A stretch of DNA of 64,000 nucleotides from the NCBI GenBank assembly GCA_023974075.1, contig JAMFTG010000048.1, forward strand, positions 186,001-250,000, given 5' to 3'. Below the pieces are notes generated by a model. The model searched no databases. It was not told the DNA's origin and saw only the letters and a list, made by a program, of their open reading frames with translations. Both the position numbers and the translations under genes were made by a program. The stretch comes from Chaenocephalus aceratus. Lineage: Eukaryota > Chordata > Actinopteri > Perciformes > Channichthyidae. This document shows positions 10,906-21,185 of this stretch, piece by piece (within the stretch, counting starts at the first letter, position 1; each line of letters opens with the position of its first letter).

Positions 10906-11373
10906 GAATTGCGTACGAACTGCGCCGTGAGTGGCAATAATTCTCCTTACCAGCAGGCGGCGGTAGTGTGTATTCGTCATTCAAAAGAGGCAACAACTGG
11001 AAGACAGAGAAGAAGAACAGACTGCGTGATCTAAACAATCAACAAATAGCGTGTGCGTTCCATTTTCACTCTCGTCCATCGAAAACATGTTTCGTGCGGT
11101 ACTGGAGCTATCAGCCATTGGAGTGTTGCTTGTGGAATACATTCTCAAGCAACCGTTTCGCTTCTCATGTACTGATTCGCTAGCTGAACAGCCAATCAAA
11201 GTGATTTCTTTGTTCGACTGCCTGTGGCCGACGCACACGATTCAACATTCAACATGTTGAATCGGCCGTGCGTCGGCCATGGAAGGCCAAATAAGGCATG
11301 TCACAGCCGACGGTGCGGGACACACGAACTAACGAAAACGGCCGATTTTGGCCTGGTGTGTCAGGGCCTTAAC
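10906..11373. mobile_element. Unclassified DNA element with central hairpin, one end at TTAA
   Basis: The segment contains a strong palindrome with GGCCGACGCAC arms (about 11226-11277) and ends GTGTCAGGGCC followed by TTAA (11370-11373). The end resembles fish MITEs that target TTAA, but the opposite terminus cannot be found, so the element is truncated at its left side. ORFs overlapping it are not protein-like. Family is uncertain. Confidence 0.4.
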
Positions 11374-11388
11374 TATCGATTGATAAAT

Positions 11389-11765
11389 CACATTGTCAGT
11401 CTGATCCACCTCTGACACCATGGAGGTTCCTCCCTGAACACTGACATTTTTAATATGCTTGGGTTGCTTCAGATTACAAAGTGAATCAGTTCTGGTGAAT
11501 GTAGAGAACTTAACTGTTCCAACACTCAGATGAAAGGTGGAGTTGCTACGTCCTAACTTGTTCTGGGCTCCAAAGGAATAACTCCCACTGTGTTCAGCTC
11601 TGAAGTCAGTGATGATGAAGATCTGTCCTGCAGCTTTTGGAGAGTCTTCATCCTCCTTGTACCAGGCTGCTGGGTTAGCATCACTGCTACAGGTCAGAGT
11701 CACTGAACTGCCCTCCTCTCTCTCAGCAGAGGGACTCACTGACACAGAGGGAAGCTTTGGAGCAT
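11389..11765 (-). pseudogene. CD22-like Ig domain exon (broken) and downstream coding remnant
   Basis: On the minus strand a splice acceptor (CTCCAG|ATGCTCC) at 11766-11767 leads into a C2-type Ig domain with SVSVSPSAEREEGSSVTLTC, WYKEDE and the E-H-S-G-S-Y region before the G strand. The protein type is the teleost CD22/Siglec-like family, membrane receptors of leukocytes. Two defects affect the fold: the second conserved cysteine is phenylalanine (SYSFGAQN instead of SYSCGAQN as at 43145-43550), and three codons before the conserved Trp (NYT) are missing. After the domain the frame continues about 50 codons into the TTAA element. The related exon at 43145 shares the sequence up to about 11448. 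Confidence 0.78.
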
Positions 11766-12052
11766 CTGGAGATTCAGAGAGACCCGGGTCATTCACATCA
11801 GGAGGTTTTAAATATTTACATGGCGTTCTCAGATGTTACATTTTGGATAAATTGATAGGTTTTTGGGAAATTATTGTCAATAAATGTCCTTAAAAAAACG
11901 GTTTAGTATCTTAAAATCACCTGAAGCTACTCAGAGAATCACAGCAGACTGTGAATGAGAAGCGATAGAGCTGAATAAAGTAGTAAAGATCAGTGAAATC
12001 TTCTCCAGCAAAGACTGGACAGATCAAAGCTTTAAAATAATGTTTCACTCAC

Positions 12053-12272
12053 ATTTCACATCAATGGAGATGCTGTTAGATGTCTTCACCCCCAGCTTGT
12101 TCTCAGCCATACAGTAATACTGTCCGGCGTCAGAGGACTGGATGGAGATGAGGACAAGACGTGGTCCTTCATTGAAAGAAGAAAGGTGTGCATTTTGATC
12201 CTCCTTGTACCAGGTGTAGTTAGTTGCTGGGTTAGCATCACTGCTACAGGTCAGAGTCACTGAACTGCCCTC
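12053..12272 (-). pseudogene. CD22-like Ig domain exon, 5' end deleted
   Basis: The exon encodes most of a C2-set domain: SSVTLTCSSDANPATNYTWYKED, then SSDAGQYYCMAENKLG and a canonical donor (GTGAGT at 12047-12052). At its upstream edge a deletion joins intron sequence (ending caattgtattg) directly to the coding text near GGGCAG. The homologous locus at 43500-43590 still has the intervening splice acceptor and first strand, so about 80 bp is missing here. Without an acceptor the exon cannot be spliced normally. Confidence 0.8.
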
Positions 12273-13103
12273 CAATACAATTGAGTTAAAATACATCATG
12301 GTGTATTGAATGAGAAATATTTATCTGTGAGGGAGCATCTGGAATTTGGAAGTGTTCTTTTGACAGTTATAGAGCTGAAGGAAAATAAGTATATGCATTT
12401 ATATTTATTTTTCTGTATAACTACTGGTTTTAATTACCTGAACATACGTGCTAATCTGGGAGCTTAGAAAACAAAACAGCATTTTCATCATCTATCAACC
12501 CAGTCTCACAAAAAAACGTGTAATAACTACGTTGGTCCACAACGTAGGACGTAGTATTTCTACAAAAACGCCTCTGAAATTGTAAGATCCCTACGTTTTT
12601 TTTCACCATTCATTCCAATGGCTGGCGTCTATGTCACGTGATCTTCACATTTCACCCTGCAGAAAAAAAAAACATGGCAGACAGACATTCGTTTTATTCT
12701 CGGTGGAAGATGCCTATTTTAAAGTTAGTTTGGCCATTAAAATGCGTTTTGATGTCATTTGATGCGAGTAATATGAGTTGTTATTTCAGATTATGTGTGC
12801 AGTGGATGCACATGATCTTTAGTTTGCTAGTTATTACGAAGATTACTTCAGGAAATTGTGGCCATTCAACGTTTTAATTGTTACCAAGGTGGTTGCTAGG
12901 GATGCTGGTATCGATATTATTTCTGTTATGTTGTGTAACTGTTTAATGGTGTTATCTTTATTGCTACCCCCCTTCCCCGTCAATTTATAGTGTTGGTCCA
13001 CAGCGCAAACGTATTAGTTTAACAAAATCCGCATCTAAAATTGTGGCATAGATACATTATTTTCCCCTGTGCAATTCTCCATTTACTCAACAATAACACA
13101 TAA

Positions 13104-13664
13104 TTATCTTCTTTCCAGGACATGCCGGGGCCCTGCCTGCCTGTAGCTTTGCCGATATCTGTGTTGATAGGTAATAGATTAAGAGCGGTGAATCAGCTTA
13201 GAAACAGGAAGTGCTCAAACGTTCGTATGAGTTTATCAAATTTAGCATTGATTCCATGTCAGCCACAGCTTGTCACAACAAATCTTACTGATAGTGTATC
13301 TAACAAACTTAAACTAGCTTTATTAAATGTCAGGTCTCTGGCAGGAAAAACATTTGTAATCAATGATTTTATCACTGAGCACAATCTTGATTTTATGTTT
13401 TTAACGGAAACTTGGATTGAACAAAATAACAGTGTAGCTGTTCTTATCGAATCAACCCCTCCCAACTTTAGTTTTATGAGTCAGGAAAGAATGCATAAGA
13501 AAGGGGGTGGAGTTGCTATTCTGTTCAATGATTCCCTTCAATGCAGGAAGACATGTTGTGGGAACGTTGCTTCTTTTGAATATGTGGCCCTTCAGCTGAA
13601 ATGCTCCACTCGAGCTCTGTTCCTAAATATCTATAGACCACCCAAATACTGTCAGGGTTTCCCA
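13104..13664 (+). pseudogene. L2-clade LINE ORF2, endonuclease N-terminal part
   Basis: This matches the beginning of ORF2 at 63490-64000 closely (MPGPCLPVALPISVLIGNRL), with endonuclease motifs LLNVRSLAGK, FLTETWIEQ and KKGGGVAILF. An apurinic-type endonuclease nicks target DNA for LINE insertion. The copy is 5'-truncated just before the ORF2 start and interrupted at 13664 after YRPPKYCQ by a hAT-like element. The rest of the same LINE resumes at about 15278. Confidence 0.85.
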
Positions 13665-14720
13665 CACATAGACTATACTTGGGCGGGCCGCCCAGGTATA
13701 TTAACGGCCGCCCAAGTATATTTCGCGACCCATTTAGGTTTTTTTTTTTATATAATTTTTTAATAATTTTTTTTTTTATAATTTTTTTTTTTCCGTCCAT
13801 GACCACGACGCCATCTGCGATCGATTAACTTGTGGACAATGATCCCTCGATCCCTTGCACTGATCTCGCCTCCTTCTGGCCTGTTAAGTGGCCTGCCTCA
13901 CACAGGGTGACTGGCTGTCTACATGATGTGGCCTGCCGACATGGCCACTGTCATACAGATCATAAATCAAAGCCCTTGATTGGTCTGTGTGTGTCATTCA
14001 AGCTCGGGATAAGCTCAGCTCAGGTGAGGTAAAGGACTCTCTGAGTGTTTAGATAGTTAACTTAGTCTAAGTTGTCAGTGGGTCTCAAACGGTGTGGTCA
14101 CCAGTTATGTAAACACATATTAAGGTGAAAAAAGGTAAGATACACTTTTAAAACTTGTTGAGAGAAAACTAGTCTTTGCTGCTGCCTCAAAGAGGAGCAG
14201 GGGGAGAGGAGGGAGACAGGAGAGGCTGATTCAGGAGCACAGACACACTCACAACTATAAATGAACCAAAAATAAATTAATAAACAAAGTTTCAGTGTTT
14301 TTTTCATATTGGAAATGGTATGTTATTGGTTATGGCCATTATTTTATGATTATTGAAATGTATACAGTTCTGTTTAATATAGGTGTTTCCATAGATCTAG
14401 TCTCTATATTTTCCCCTCAAAATGCACCAGATTGATGCATTTAACTCCAAAATAAAAAATAAAATCTTACCGGGGGGGCATGCCCCTGGACCCCCATAGA
14501 GGATTTGAGGTCGACCCCCACTAAAAATCACATGGATAGGTTCCTAAATACATTTATAAATACATTTATTTTTTTAAATAGTAACCCATTTCCATATGTT
14601 CATGTGTGGGTAGTAGATTTAAACTATAGGGCTATCATTATGGGCATTTTTTTTTTTTTCATGTCCCTTTAGGGGCTCCGTAAGTAGATCATATTAATTA
14701 AAAAATTAAAAATGTTATAG
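13665..14720. mobile_element. hAT-like element, left end present, right end missing
   Basis: It begins CAGGGTTTCCCACACAT, a typical hAT terminus, followed by GGGCGGGCCGCCC-type repeats and long T runs. It contains the motif GGGGGGCATGCCCCTGGACC (14473-14492) that recurs in the hAT at 46433-47496. No matching right terminus is found before the solo LTR at 14726, and the LINE resumes with about 150 codons missing, so a deletion took the right end and adjoining LINE DNA. No transposase ORF. Confidence 0.6.
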
Positions 14721-14725
14721 ATGCC

Positions 14726-15272
14726 TGTGACGGAGCAGATCATATGAGTGACCTGACTCCGCCAGTGACAGCCGACACACACACGCACACACAGTCACAC
14801 ACCAAACATTTCCTGCTCTCTTCCTAAAAAGAAACAATGCAATGTATTATTTATTGTGTGTTTGTTAATTTGTTAAATGATTATGTTAAGAGGTGGTTAA
14901 CCTGTTTATGTTTGGGTCCGATTGTTATGTTGAAATGTGGTTTGGAGTGTAATTGTTGTCACCTGTTGACGGTAAGCCTGGTGGGAGGGGCTACGGGTTA
15001 ATAAGGGACGGGGTTGGCCCTGGAAGGGGAACTCGGGGAATGTTGCACAGAAGGCAACAGCTGGGACGTGTTCGAGAGATCGTTGCAGAGAAGGCAACAG
15101 CTGAACACGTTTACTCTCCGGGAGTGATGGACGTTTGATTTGGACATTTATTTATTCTGTTTAAGTTGTGCTGGTTCGTTATTTAATTTTGTTGCTGCTG
15201 TTATTAAAGTTTTGGAGCTTAACCCAACCGACTACGCCAATGTTTTGAACGGAGAAATAGAGCCCCGTCACA
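14726..15272. mobile_element. Solo LTR with 5-bp TSD
   Basis: The 547-bp unit begins TGTGACGG and ends CCGTCACA, so its termini are perfect 8-bp inverted repeats with TG...CA. It is flanked by the exact 5-bp duplication atgcc (14721-14725 and 15273-15277). A possible polyadenylation signal ATTAAA is near 15204. There is no internal retroviral or retrotransposon coding sequence, the result expected from LTR-LTR recombination. Superfamily (gypsy or ERV) cannot be settled from the LTR alone. Confidence 0.88.
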
Positions 15273-15277
15273 ATGCC

Positions 15278-16955
15278 ATTGCTTCAACTAAGGTAAAGGA
15301 AGTGACTGGGAAGAAAATATCTCCATGGAGAAAGGCCATGACCGTGAGAGAAAGAGTGTCGAAAAGCTGAACGTAGGTGGCGAAAAACAAATCTCCAGGT
15401 TCACTTTGAAATCTATAAAGAGAGACTTGGCCTTTATAATTTGGAATTGAAAAACACATGACAGTCTTTCTTCTCTGACATCATTACCAAAAAAAATGCA
15501 CATGCCTTGTTTGCTAACCCCCCAGTGTCAGTAGCCTCTGCATTTCTATCCACCAGGGCATGCAATGATTTTGCCTCCTTTTTCACTGACAAAATTCAGA
15601 AAATCAGACAAGCAGTCAGTGCCATAGCATCAGGTACAGCAAATGTGTTGTCCCTATGTCCACCTAATATCAATTCAAACACCATGACACAATTCCATCA
15701 GATTAATGATAAAAACCTAGAGGACATTATTCAACTTCTAAAATCCTCCTCCTTCTGCCTTGATATTATTCCAACAGGATTTTTCAAAGATGTTTTTTGT
15801 TGCATGGCCTCAGATCTACTTCATATAGTAAACAAATCTCTTCACTCAGGTATTTTTCCACAGGCCCTGAAAACTGCAGTCATTAAACCGCTCTTAAAAA
15901 AGAATAATCTAGATGCTTCAGTAATGAATAATTACAGGCCCATATCAAACCTGCCATTTCTGGGTAAAATCATTGAAAAAGTTGTTTTACAACAGTTGAG
16001 TAATTTCTTGCATTTAAATAGTTGTTTCGATGTGTTCCAGTCAGGCTTTCGTCCAAACCACAGCACTGAGACTGCTCTTGTAAAGGTCTTCAATGACATC
16101 CACTTAAACACAGACAGTGGCAGAACTTCAGTGTTATTATTATTAGATCTCAGTGCTGCGTTTGACACTGTTGACCACAACATATTACTCGACCGACTAG
16201 AAAACTGGGTGGGACTTTCGAAAACAGTTCTAAATTGGTTTGAATCCTACTTAAAGGACAGAAACAACTTTGTTTCTATTGGTAAATACACATCTGAGTT
16301 GACAAATATGACACGTGGGATACCTCAAGGCTCCATCTTGGGGCCTCTTCTCTTTAACATCTACATGCTACCACTGGCTCAGATAATGAAAAACAACAAA
16401 ATAAGTTATCACAGCTATGCGGATGACACACAAATTTACGTAACAATTTCACCAGGAGACTATGCTCCAATTCAAACACTGAGTAAGTGCATTGAACAAA
16501 TCAATGATTGGATGTATCAGAACTTTCTCCAATTAAACAAAATGTATAAAAGTTAGCGCTGAGCTTCAGTCTGTAATGTTCAAAACAACAGATAAAGCCA
16601 AAAATCTAGGTGTTGTCATTGACCTGAGGTTCAACAGTCACATTAAAACATTTACTAAATCAGCCTACTATCACCTAAAGAATATATCTAGGATTAAAAG
16701 ACTAATGTCACAGCAGGATTTGGAAAAATGTGTCCATGCTTTTATCTTCAGTAGACTGGACTACTGCAAAGGTGTCTTCACAGGTCTCACTAACAAATCT
16801 ATTAGAAAGCTGCAGCTGATTCAGAACGCCGCTGCTCGAGTCCTCACTAACACTAAGAAAGTGGATCACATCACTCCTGTTCTGAAGTCTTTACACTGGC
16901 TTCCTGTGTGTCAAAGAATAGATTTCAAAAATACTGCTGCTGGTTTATAAAGCTT
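15278..16955 (+). pseudogene. L2-clade LINE ORF2, reverse transcriptase part
   Basis: This is the continuation of the LINE begun at 13104. A degraded linker (15278-15500, several stops) leads to an open RT frame at 15507-16556 with [68 protein letters not shown] and the catalytic [11 protein letters not shown] stop at 16554-16556 follows; the C-terminal part (16576-16950, IKRLMSQ, RLDYCKGVF, SLHWLPV) is in another frame. The 3' end is missing: at about 16970 the sequence turns into the internal block of the long-TIR element. Confidence 0.88.
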
Positions 16956-17848
16956 TGAATGGTTTAGCCGAATTAGTGTTGATACTGCAAGGAGACGTAT
17001 TGTGTGAAAAGAAATGTAAGATGTTGTTTAATTGCTGATATATTTATGATCCATGTCGCGTTTTCAGTGTTGGCGGCAGTTCCTCATGTTTGTCTAGAAG
17101 TCCTCTCATCAGGGCTCTATACATAGAGAACTACGGCAGATATGTAATTTAATACAGCCGAACCGTGTATTACAATGCCGTTATGTGATGACCTCCAAAG
17201 AGAAAAGCAAGCACACTCGGAATAAAGTGTTTACGGTCTGTTTCCGGTATTTGTTTATGACGATGTGATGTGAGATGTGAGACTGGAATTGCACAGGGGA
17301 AAATAACGTATCTATGCCACAATTTTAGATGCGGATTTTGTTAAACTAATACGTTTGCGCTGTGGACCAACACTATACATTGACGGGGAAGGGGGGGTAG
17401 CAATAAAGATAACACCATTAAATCATTACACAAAATAACAGAAATTATCGATAGCAGCGTCCCTAGCAACCACCTTGGTAACAATGAAAACGTTGTATAG
17501 ACACAATTTCCTGAAGTAATCTTCATAATAACTAGCAAACTAAAAATCATGTACATCCACTGCACACATAATCTGAAATAACAACTCATATTTCTGGCAT
17601 CAAATTACATAGACGTCAGCCATTGGAATGAATGGTGAAAAAAAACGTAGGGATACTACAATTTCAGAGGCGTTTTTGTAGAAATACTGCGTCCCAAGTT
17701 GTGGACCAACGTAGTTATTACACGTTTTTTTGTGAGACTGGGTTGCGTCTACTGTCGCTGCTCTCCATCTCATTGACCTCATTAGAAGACTGTGAACAAG
17801 TTGCCATTGGTTGCATGATGCTTTTTATATGATCTGGATTTCACTCAC

Positions 17849-18126
17849 ATGTCACATCAATAGAGATGGATTCAGATCTTGTACTCCTCAGCAGATTCCC
17901 AGCTCTGCAGTAATACTGTCCAGAGTCAGAGGACGGGATGGAGCTGAGGAAAAGAGGAAAAGACGTGGTCCTTCATTGAAAGAAGAAAGGTGTGCATTTC
18001 CATCCTCCTTGTACCAGGTGTAGTTAGCTGCTGGGTTAGCATCACTGCTACAGGTCAGAGTCACTGCACTGCCCTCCTCTATCTTAGCAGAGGGACTCAC
18101 TAACACAGAGGCAGGCTTTGGAGAGT
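17849..18126 (-). pseudogene. CD22-like Ig domain exon with 8-bp frameshifting duplication
   Basis: The minus-strand exon has an acceptor (CCAG|ACTCTCC) and donor (GTGAGT) and encodes a C2 domain: SVLVSPSAKIEEGSAVTLTC and NYTWYKED. Inside, the octamer gaggaaaa is tandemly duplicated (17946-17953 and 17954-17961), shifting the frame so that the conserved DSG-YYC region is read out of frame. The paralogous exon at 12053 lacks the duplication. This mutation alone would truncate any product. Confidence 0.85.
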
Positions 18127-18656
18127 CTGGAAGAGAAGTGTTTAAAGTTATTAACATGGACAGGTAGATAAAATGGCAACTTGCAAATATCCAGAGACAC
18201 GAAGTAGGAACCGTTTTTCACAAACACAATGCAACACATTTTAAAGCTTGGAGCACCTGGAGGAGATAACATGAACACATTTCACATCTAAGTCGACGGT
18301 GGCAGATGTTTTAATGAACAATAGTTTAATAAAACACAGAGTGGGTGGTTCACTTGATTCCATCCTTTATCAGAAATCTAAACACTTTGAGGGAAGGTGT
18401 TAATCTTTATGGCATGGAAGGAGTTTCCTTCATAATTCTCCTTTATTGTTCTTTCTAGTAGCATCCCTCGTAGCTAGAGTATATGTTACCTATTTTAAAA
18501 TCAGACAGAAAACCTGGAGCTCTGGTTAAATGTCTTTGGACACTGCCATCTGGTGGAGACCTCTGGTGGGTAAATAGATACATGAGTGCATTGATGATAT
18601 ATGTTATACTGTATGTTAATGTTATTATGTCAGTGGAAGACTTTGAGTAAACTCAC

Positions 18657-18858
18657 ACACTGAAGGAGAGGGGAAGTCCTCATATCCCTTCAGAGCACAG
18701 TAATAACTGTCTGCTGAATCATATCTGAAGTCTGCATAAGGAGATGTGTCTTCCTTCACTTCATGTCCGTTCTTAAACCAGATGTAAGAAGTATGACCAG
18801 GTGGACAACTGCTGAGACACTGAAGGAGAGTAGACGATCCTGATCTGCTCACCTTCAC
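18657..18858 (-). CDS. CD22-like Ig domain exon (second domain)
   Basis: A 202-nt exon with acceptor TTCCCAG|GTGAAGG and donor TGT|GTGAGT. It encodes VKVSRSGSSTLLQCLSSC, then YIWFKNGHE and YDSADSYYCALKGYED, an Ig fold with cysteines at both expected positions and a Trp. This arrangement is usual for the domain after the V-set domain in teleost CD22-like proteins. No defect is seen in this exon, but neighbouring exons are broken, so the gene as a whole is probably not functional. Confidence 0.72.
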
Positions 18859-18978
18859 CTGGGAATCTGAATAAAGCTAGAATTAACAAAACTGTCATTA
18901 TGTTCATACATAAATATAAATCAAAACATTCACACTATTTGTAAGTAGTTATTGTTATAAACCCAGTGTAAATGTTAC

Positions 18979-19144
18979 CTGTGACAGACAGAGTGGGTCC
19001 AGGATAACCAAAGTATGTATCTTGGTTTGTTTTGATCCTGAACTTGTACTGAACTGAGTCGCTCTCTCTCAGGTTTCTGATTCTTATAATGCAGATGTTG
19101 TTTTCACAGAGATCCTCAACACGACCTGCATACTCTGAGACTGT
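18979..19144 (-). pseudogene. CD22-like V-set domain exon, 5' half missing
   Basis: Only the C-terminal half of a V-set domain is readable: SEYAGRVEDLCENNICIIRI, then NLRESDSVQYKFRI and TLSVTG, ending at a canonical donor (CACAG|GTAACA, donor at 18977-18978). Upstream of codon TTVSEYAGR a stop occurs in the frame within 15 codons and no B-strand cysteine or splice acceptor is found, so the first half has been deleted or replaced. In CD22-like receptors this outermost domain binds ligand. Confidence 0.75.
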
Positions 19145-20565
19145 GGTCAAAGTTTTACTCCATCTGATTCAGCCAGCTCTACCCTTTGGTTGACATGTTA
19201 TGCACAAAACAACCTCTAGATGTCACTGTGGTTCGAACAGAAAGCCCTTCAGCTAGCTTCCACTGAGAAAGTTGGCATGCTAAAAATCACTCCTGAAGAA
19301 TATATTATATATATAATATTACTAAATCTAGTACTGCCTTATGAGTCTCAGAGTGAAAGAGTGATAATCATTTGTATAGCACCTTTCATGCATGGCATTC
19401 AGCCCAAAGTTGCACAAAGATGAGCAAGTTAGGCCAACACAGGATATAGACATTTGCTGTTCGGCCAGTGGTTTCCTGTTAGGCCAATTCAGCATATACA
19501 GTAAGATGAGCAAGTCTTTTTTTATCATGAAAAACTTTTTCCATTTTCTTTTGTTTACAATTATAATTTATTATCTTTTATGAATATATCTGGATGTATA
19601 TATTGCTCATTTCCCATAAAAGAAACACATTTATTTGAGTTTGTGTTTTATTTGAGTTTGATAAATACTGTACTGTACTGTATATGATGATTCTTGAAAA
19701 TGCACTTTTACCATAGAAAGCCAGTTCGACCAGATGGTAGAGGCTCATAAAAACAAAACTGTGTGGTCAGTCAAAACAAAAAAATGGTTTGTGTTTATTC
19801 GTGGCCCATTTGATAAAAATATGCAAACCAAATATGTTTTCCATTGCTTTTGTCTTGGTCTGGCAGTTAAAGGGTTAAGTAGAACAATGTGTGATTCTCG
19901 TTCCAGTCCCCTCTCTGTCCGCTCTGTGGTCAGGGTGCAGTTGAGTGTGAACAAAAACTATGAAAGCAGAGCACTGAGGTGTGAGCAGCTTCTGTCTGAT
20001 ATACAGATAAGAAAAAGAAGAAGACTGCTGTAATTCAGAGTGTGGAAATATAACACTGAGGTCAGAGAGGAGAGAAGGAACTAGAAGGGTTTGGGGCAGA
20101 TGTATGATCGATAAGAGTTCAGTCAATATGTTAAGACTTAGAATAAGAATATCTCTCTAAATCACTTCAACTTAATAAAAACAGAGCTGGAGATTCTTTA
20201 AGTCGTCTTAAGAAAAAAACAAAGCAAAGTGTTTTCACAGAGAGGATGGAACAGTTATGCAGACACTATACTCTCATTTTAACGCTTGTAAAGGTGATAA
20301 GCAAACTGATATTCTATGCAGATGACTTGAGCAAAGGACAGAGGCAACGCACGACAAGATCTTCAGAAAATCCATCAAACAAACTAGTAAAGTCTTTGAG
20401 TTTCTACAATTCTACACACAAATACATTTAAAATGTTTCTGCTAGGTTTGCCTTTTACATAAATCCATCCCACTTATTCCTACATGTGACCTGGTTTTAC
20501 AAGTCCCACATTTTCCCAGAATCCCCTCTGTTCCTGTGATGAATGTAAGTGTAGCTGTACAGTAC
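19145..20565. other. Intron between leader and V-set exons; no gene recognised
   Basis: A/T-rich non-coding DNA. The ORFs here are short and low-complexity. No transposon termini, tRNA or repeat of other parts of the window were recognised. The missing part of the V-set exon should have been here. Confidence 0.45.
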
Positions 20566-20620
20566 CTGACACAGAGAGCAGGAAGACGACTAATCCACTC
20601 GCTGCTGCAGTTAGACTCAT
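20566..20620 (-). CDS. CD22-like gene, signal-peptide exon
   Basis: On the minus strand an ATG opens MSLTAAASGLVVFLLSVS, a short hydrophobic leader ending at TCAG|GTACTG (phase 1). Length, composition and phase are typical for the leader exon of teleost Ig-superfamily receptors, and the next recognisable exon on the same strand is the V-set fragment at 18979-19144. The product would be targeted to the secretory pathway. A possible untranslated exon lies just upstream (about 20640-20750). Confidence 0.72.
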
Positions 20621-20931
20621 AGCTGCTCCTCTCCTCTCTGTGAGACTATAACACATGTCAGATTAAATAATGTTCACAGGAAGTATACAGAATCATTACA
20701 TCAATAAACTGTTTCTACTCACAGTGAAGGAGGAACGACGTGTTCAAAGATAACTTTCCTCTGTCGTCAATGAGCAGCAGACGGATATCAGGCTGTTAAG
20801 AGCTTTCCTTCCTCTTTAGATTATTAGCATGCATGATGAGCCAAATGCCAGTTATCACCCATCACACAATAAAGTCATGTTTTTTAACAAAATATCAACT
20901 TTTCTTAAAAAAGAAAACTATGGTTAAAGAC

Positions 20932-21185
20932 CTGTTTTGCTGCTTATATTCTACTGACTGCTGCTTATATTCTACTGACTGCTGCTCATATTCTACTGAC
21001 TGTTGCTCATATTCTACTGACTGCTGCTCATATTCTACTGACTGCTTATATTCTACGGACTGCTGCTCATATTCTACTGACTGCTGCTCATATTCTACTG
21101 ACTGCTTATATTCTACTGACTGCTGCTATATTCTACTGACTGCTATATTCTACTGACTGCTTATATATTGACTACTTATATACTG
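20932..21185. repeat. 21-bp minisatellite
   Basis: About a dozen imperfect copies of a unit reading ctgctgctCATATTCTACTGA, with some copies shortened to 15-18 bp. The full unit length is a multiple of three, which explains the repetitive ORF (SYSTDCC) through it; it is not a gene. The array lies just upstream of the CD22-like leader exon. Confidence 0.9.

Larger units (their letters stand above)
12497..17743. mobile_element. Long-TIR DNA element 1 (non-autonomous, filled with nested elements)
   Basis: The left end reads CAACCCAGTCTCAC and the right end is its exact inverse. Inverted similarity extends roughly 550 bp inward (about 12500-13060 against 17290-17743), including the segment on the ACGTTGGTCCACAAC theme. 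The homologous Ig locus at 44200-44230 lacks the element (empty site cctctactgtag). Flanking octamers are only partly alike, so the TSD has decayed. An internal block (16973-17240) recurs at 39764-40030 in the second element of this family. No transposase is visible. The interior now holds an L2 LINE, a hAT fragment and a solo LTR. Confidence 0.8.

Noticed and set aside
20833..21156. 107-codon ORF with SYSTDCC repeats
   Set aside because: It is the translation of a 21-bp minisatellite; repeat length divisible by three keeps it open. No other coding sign.
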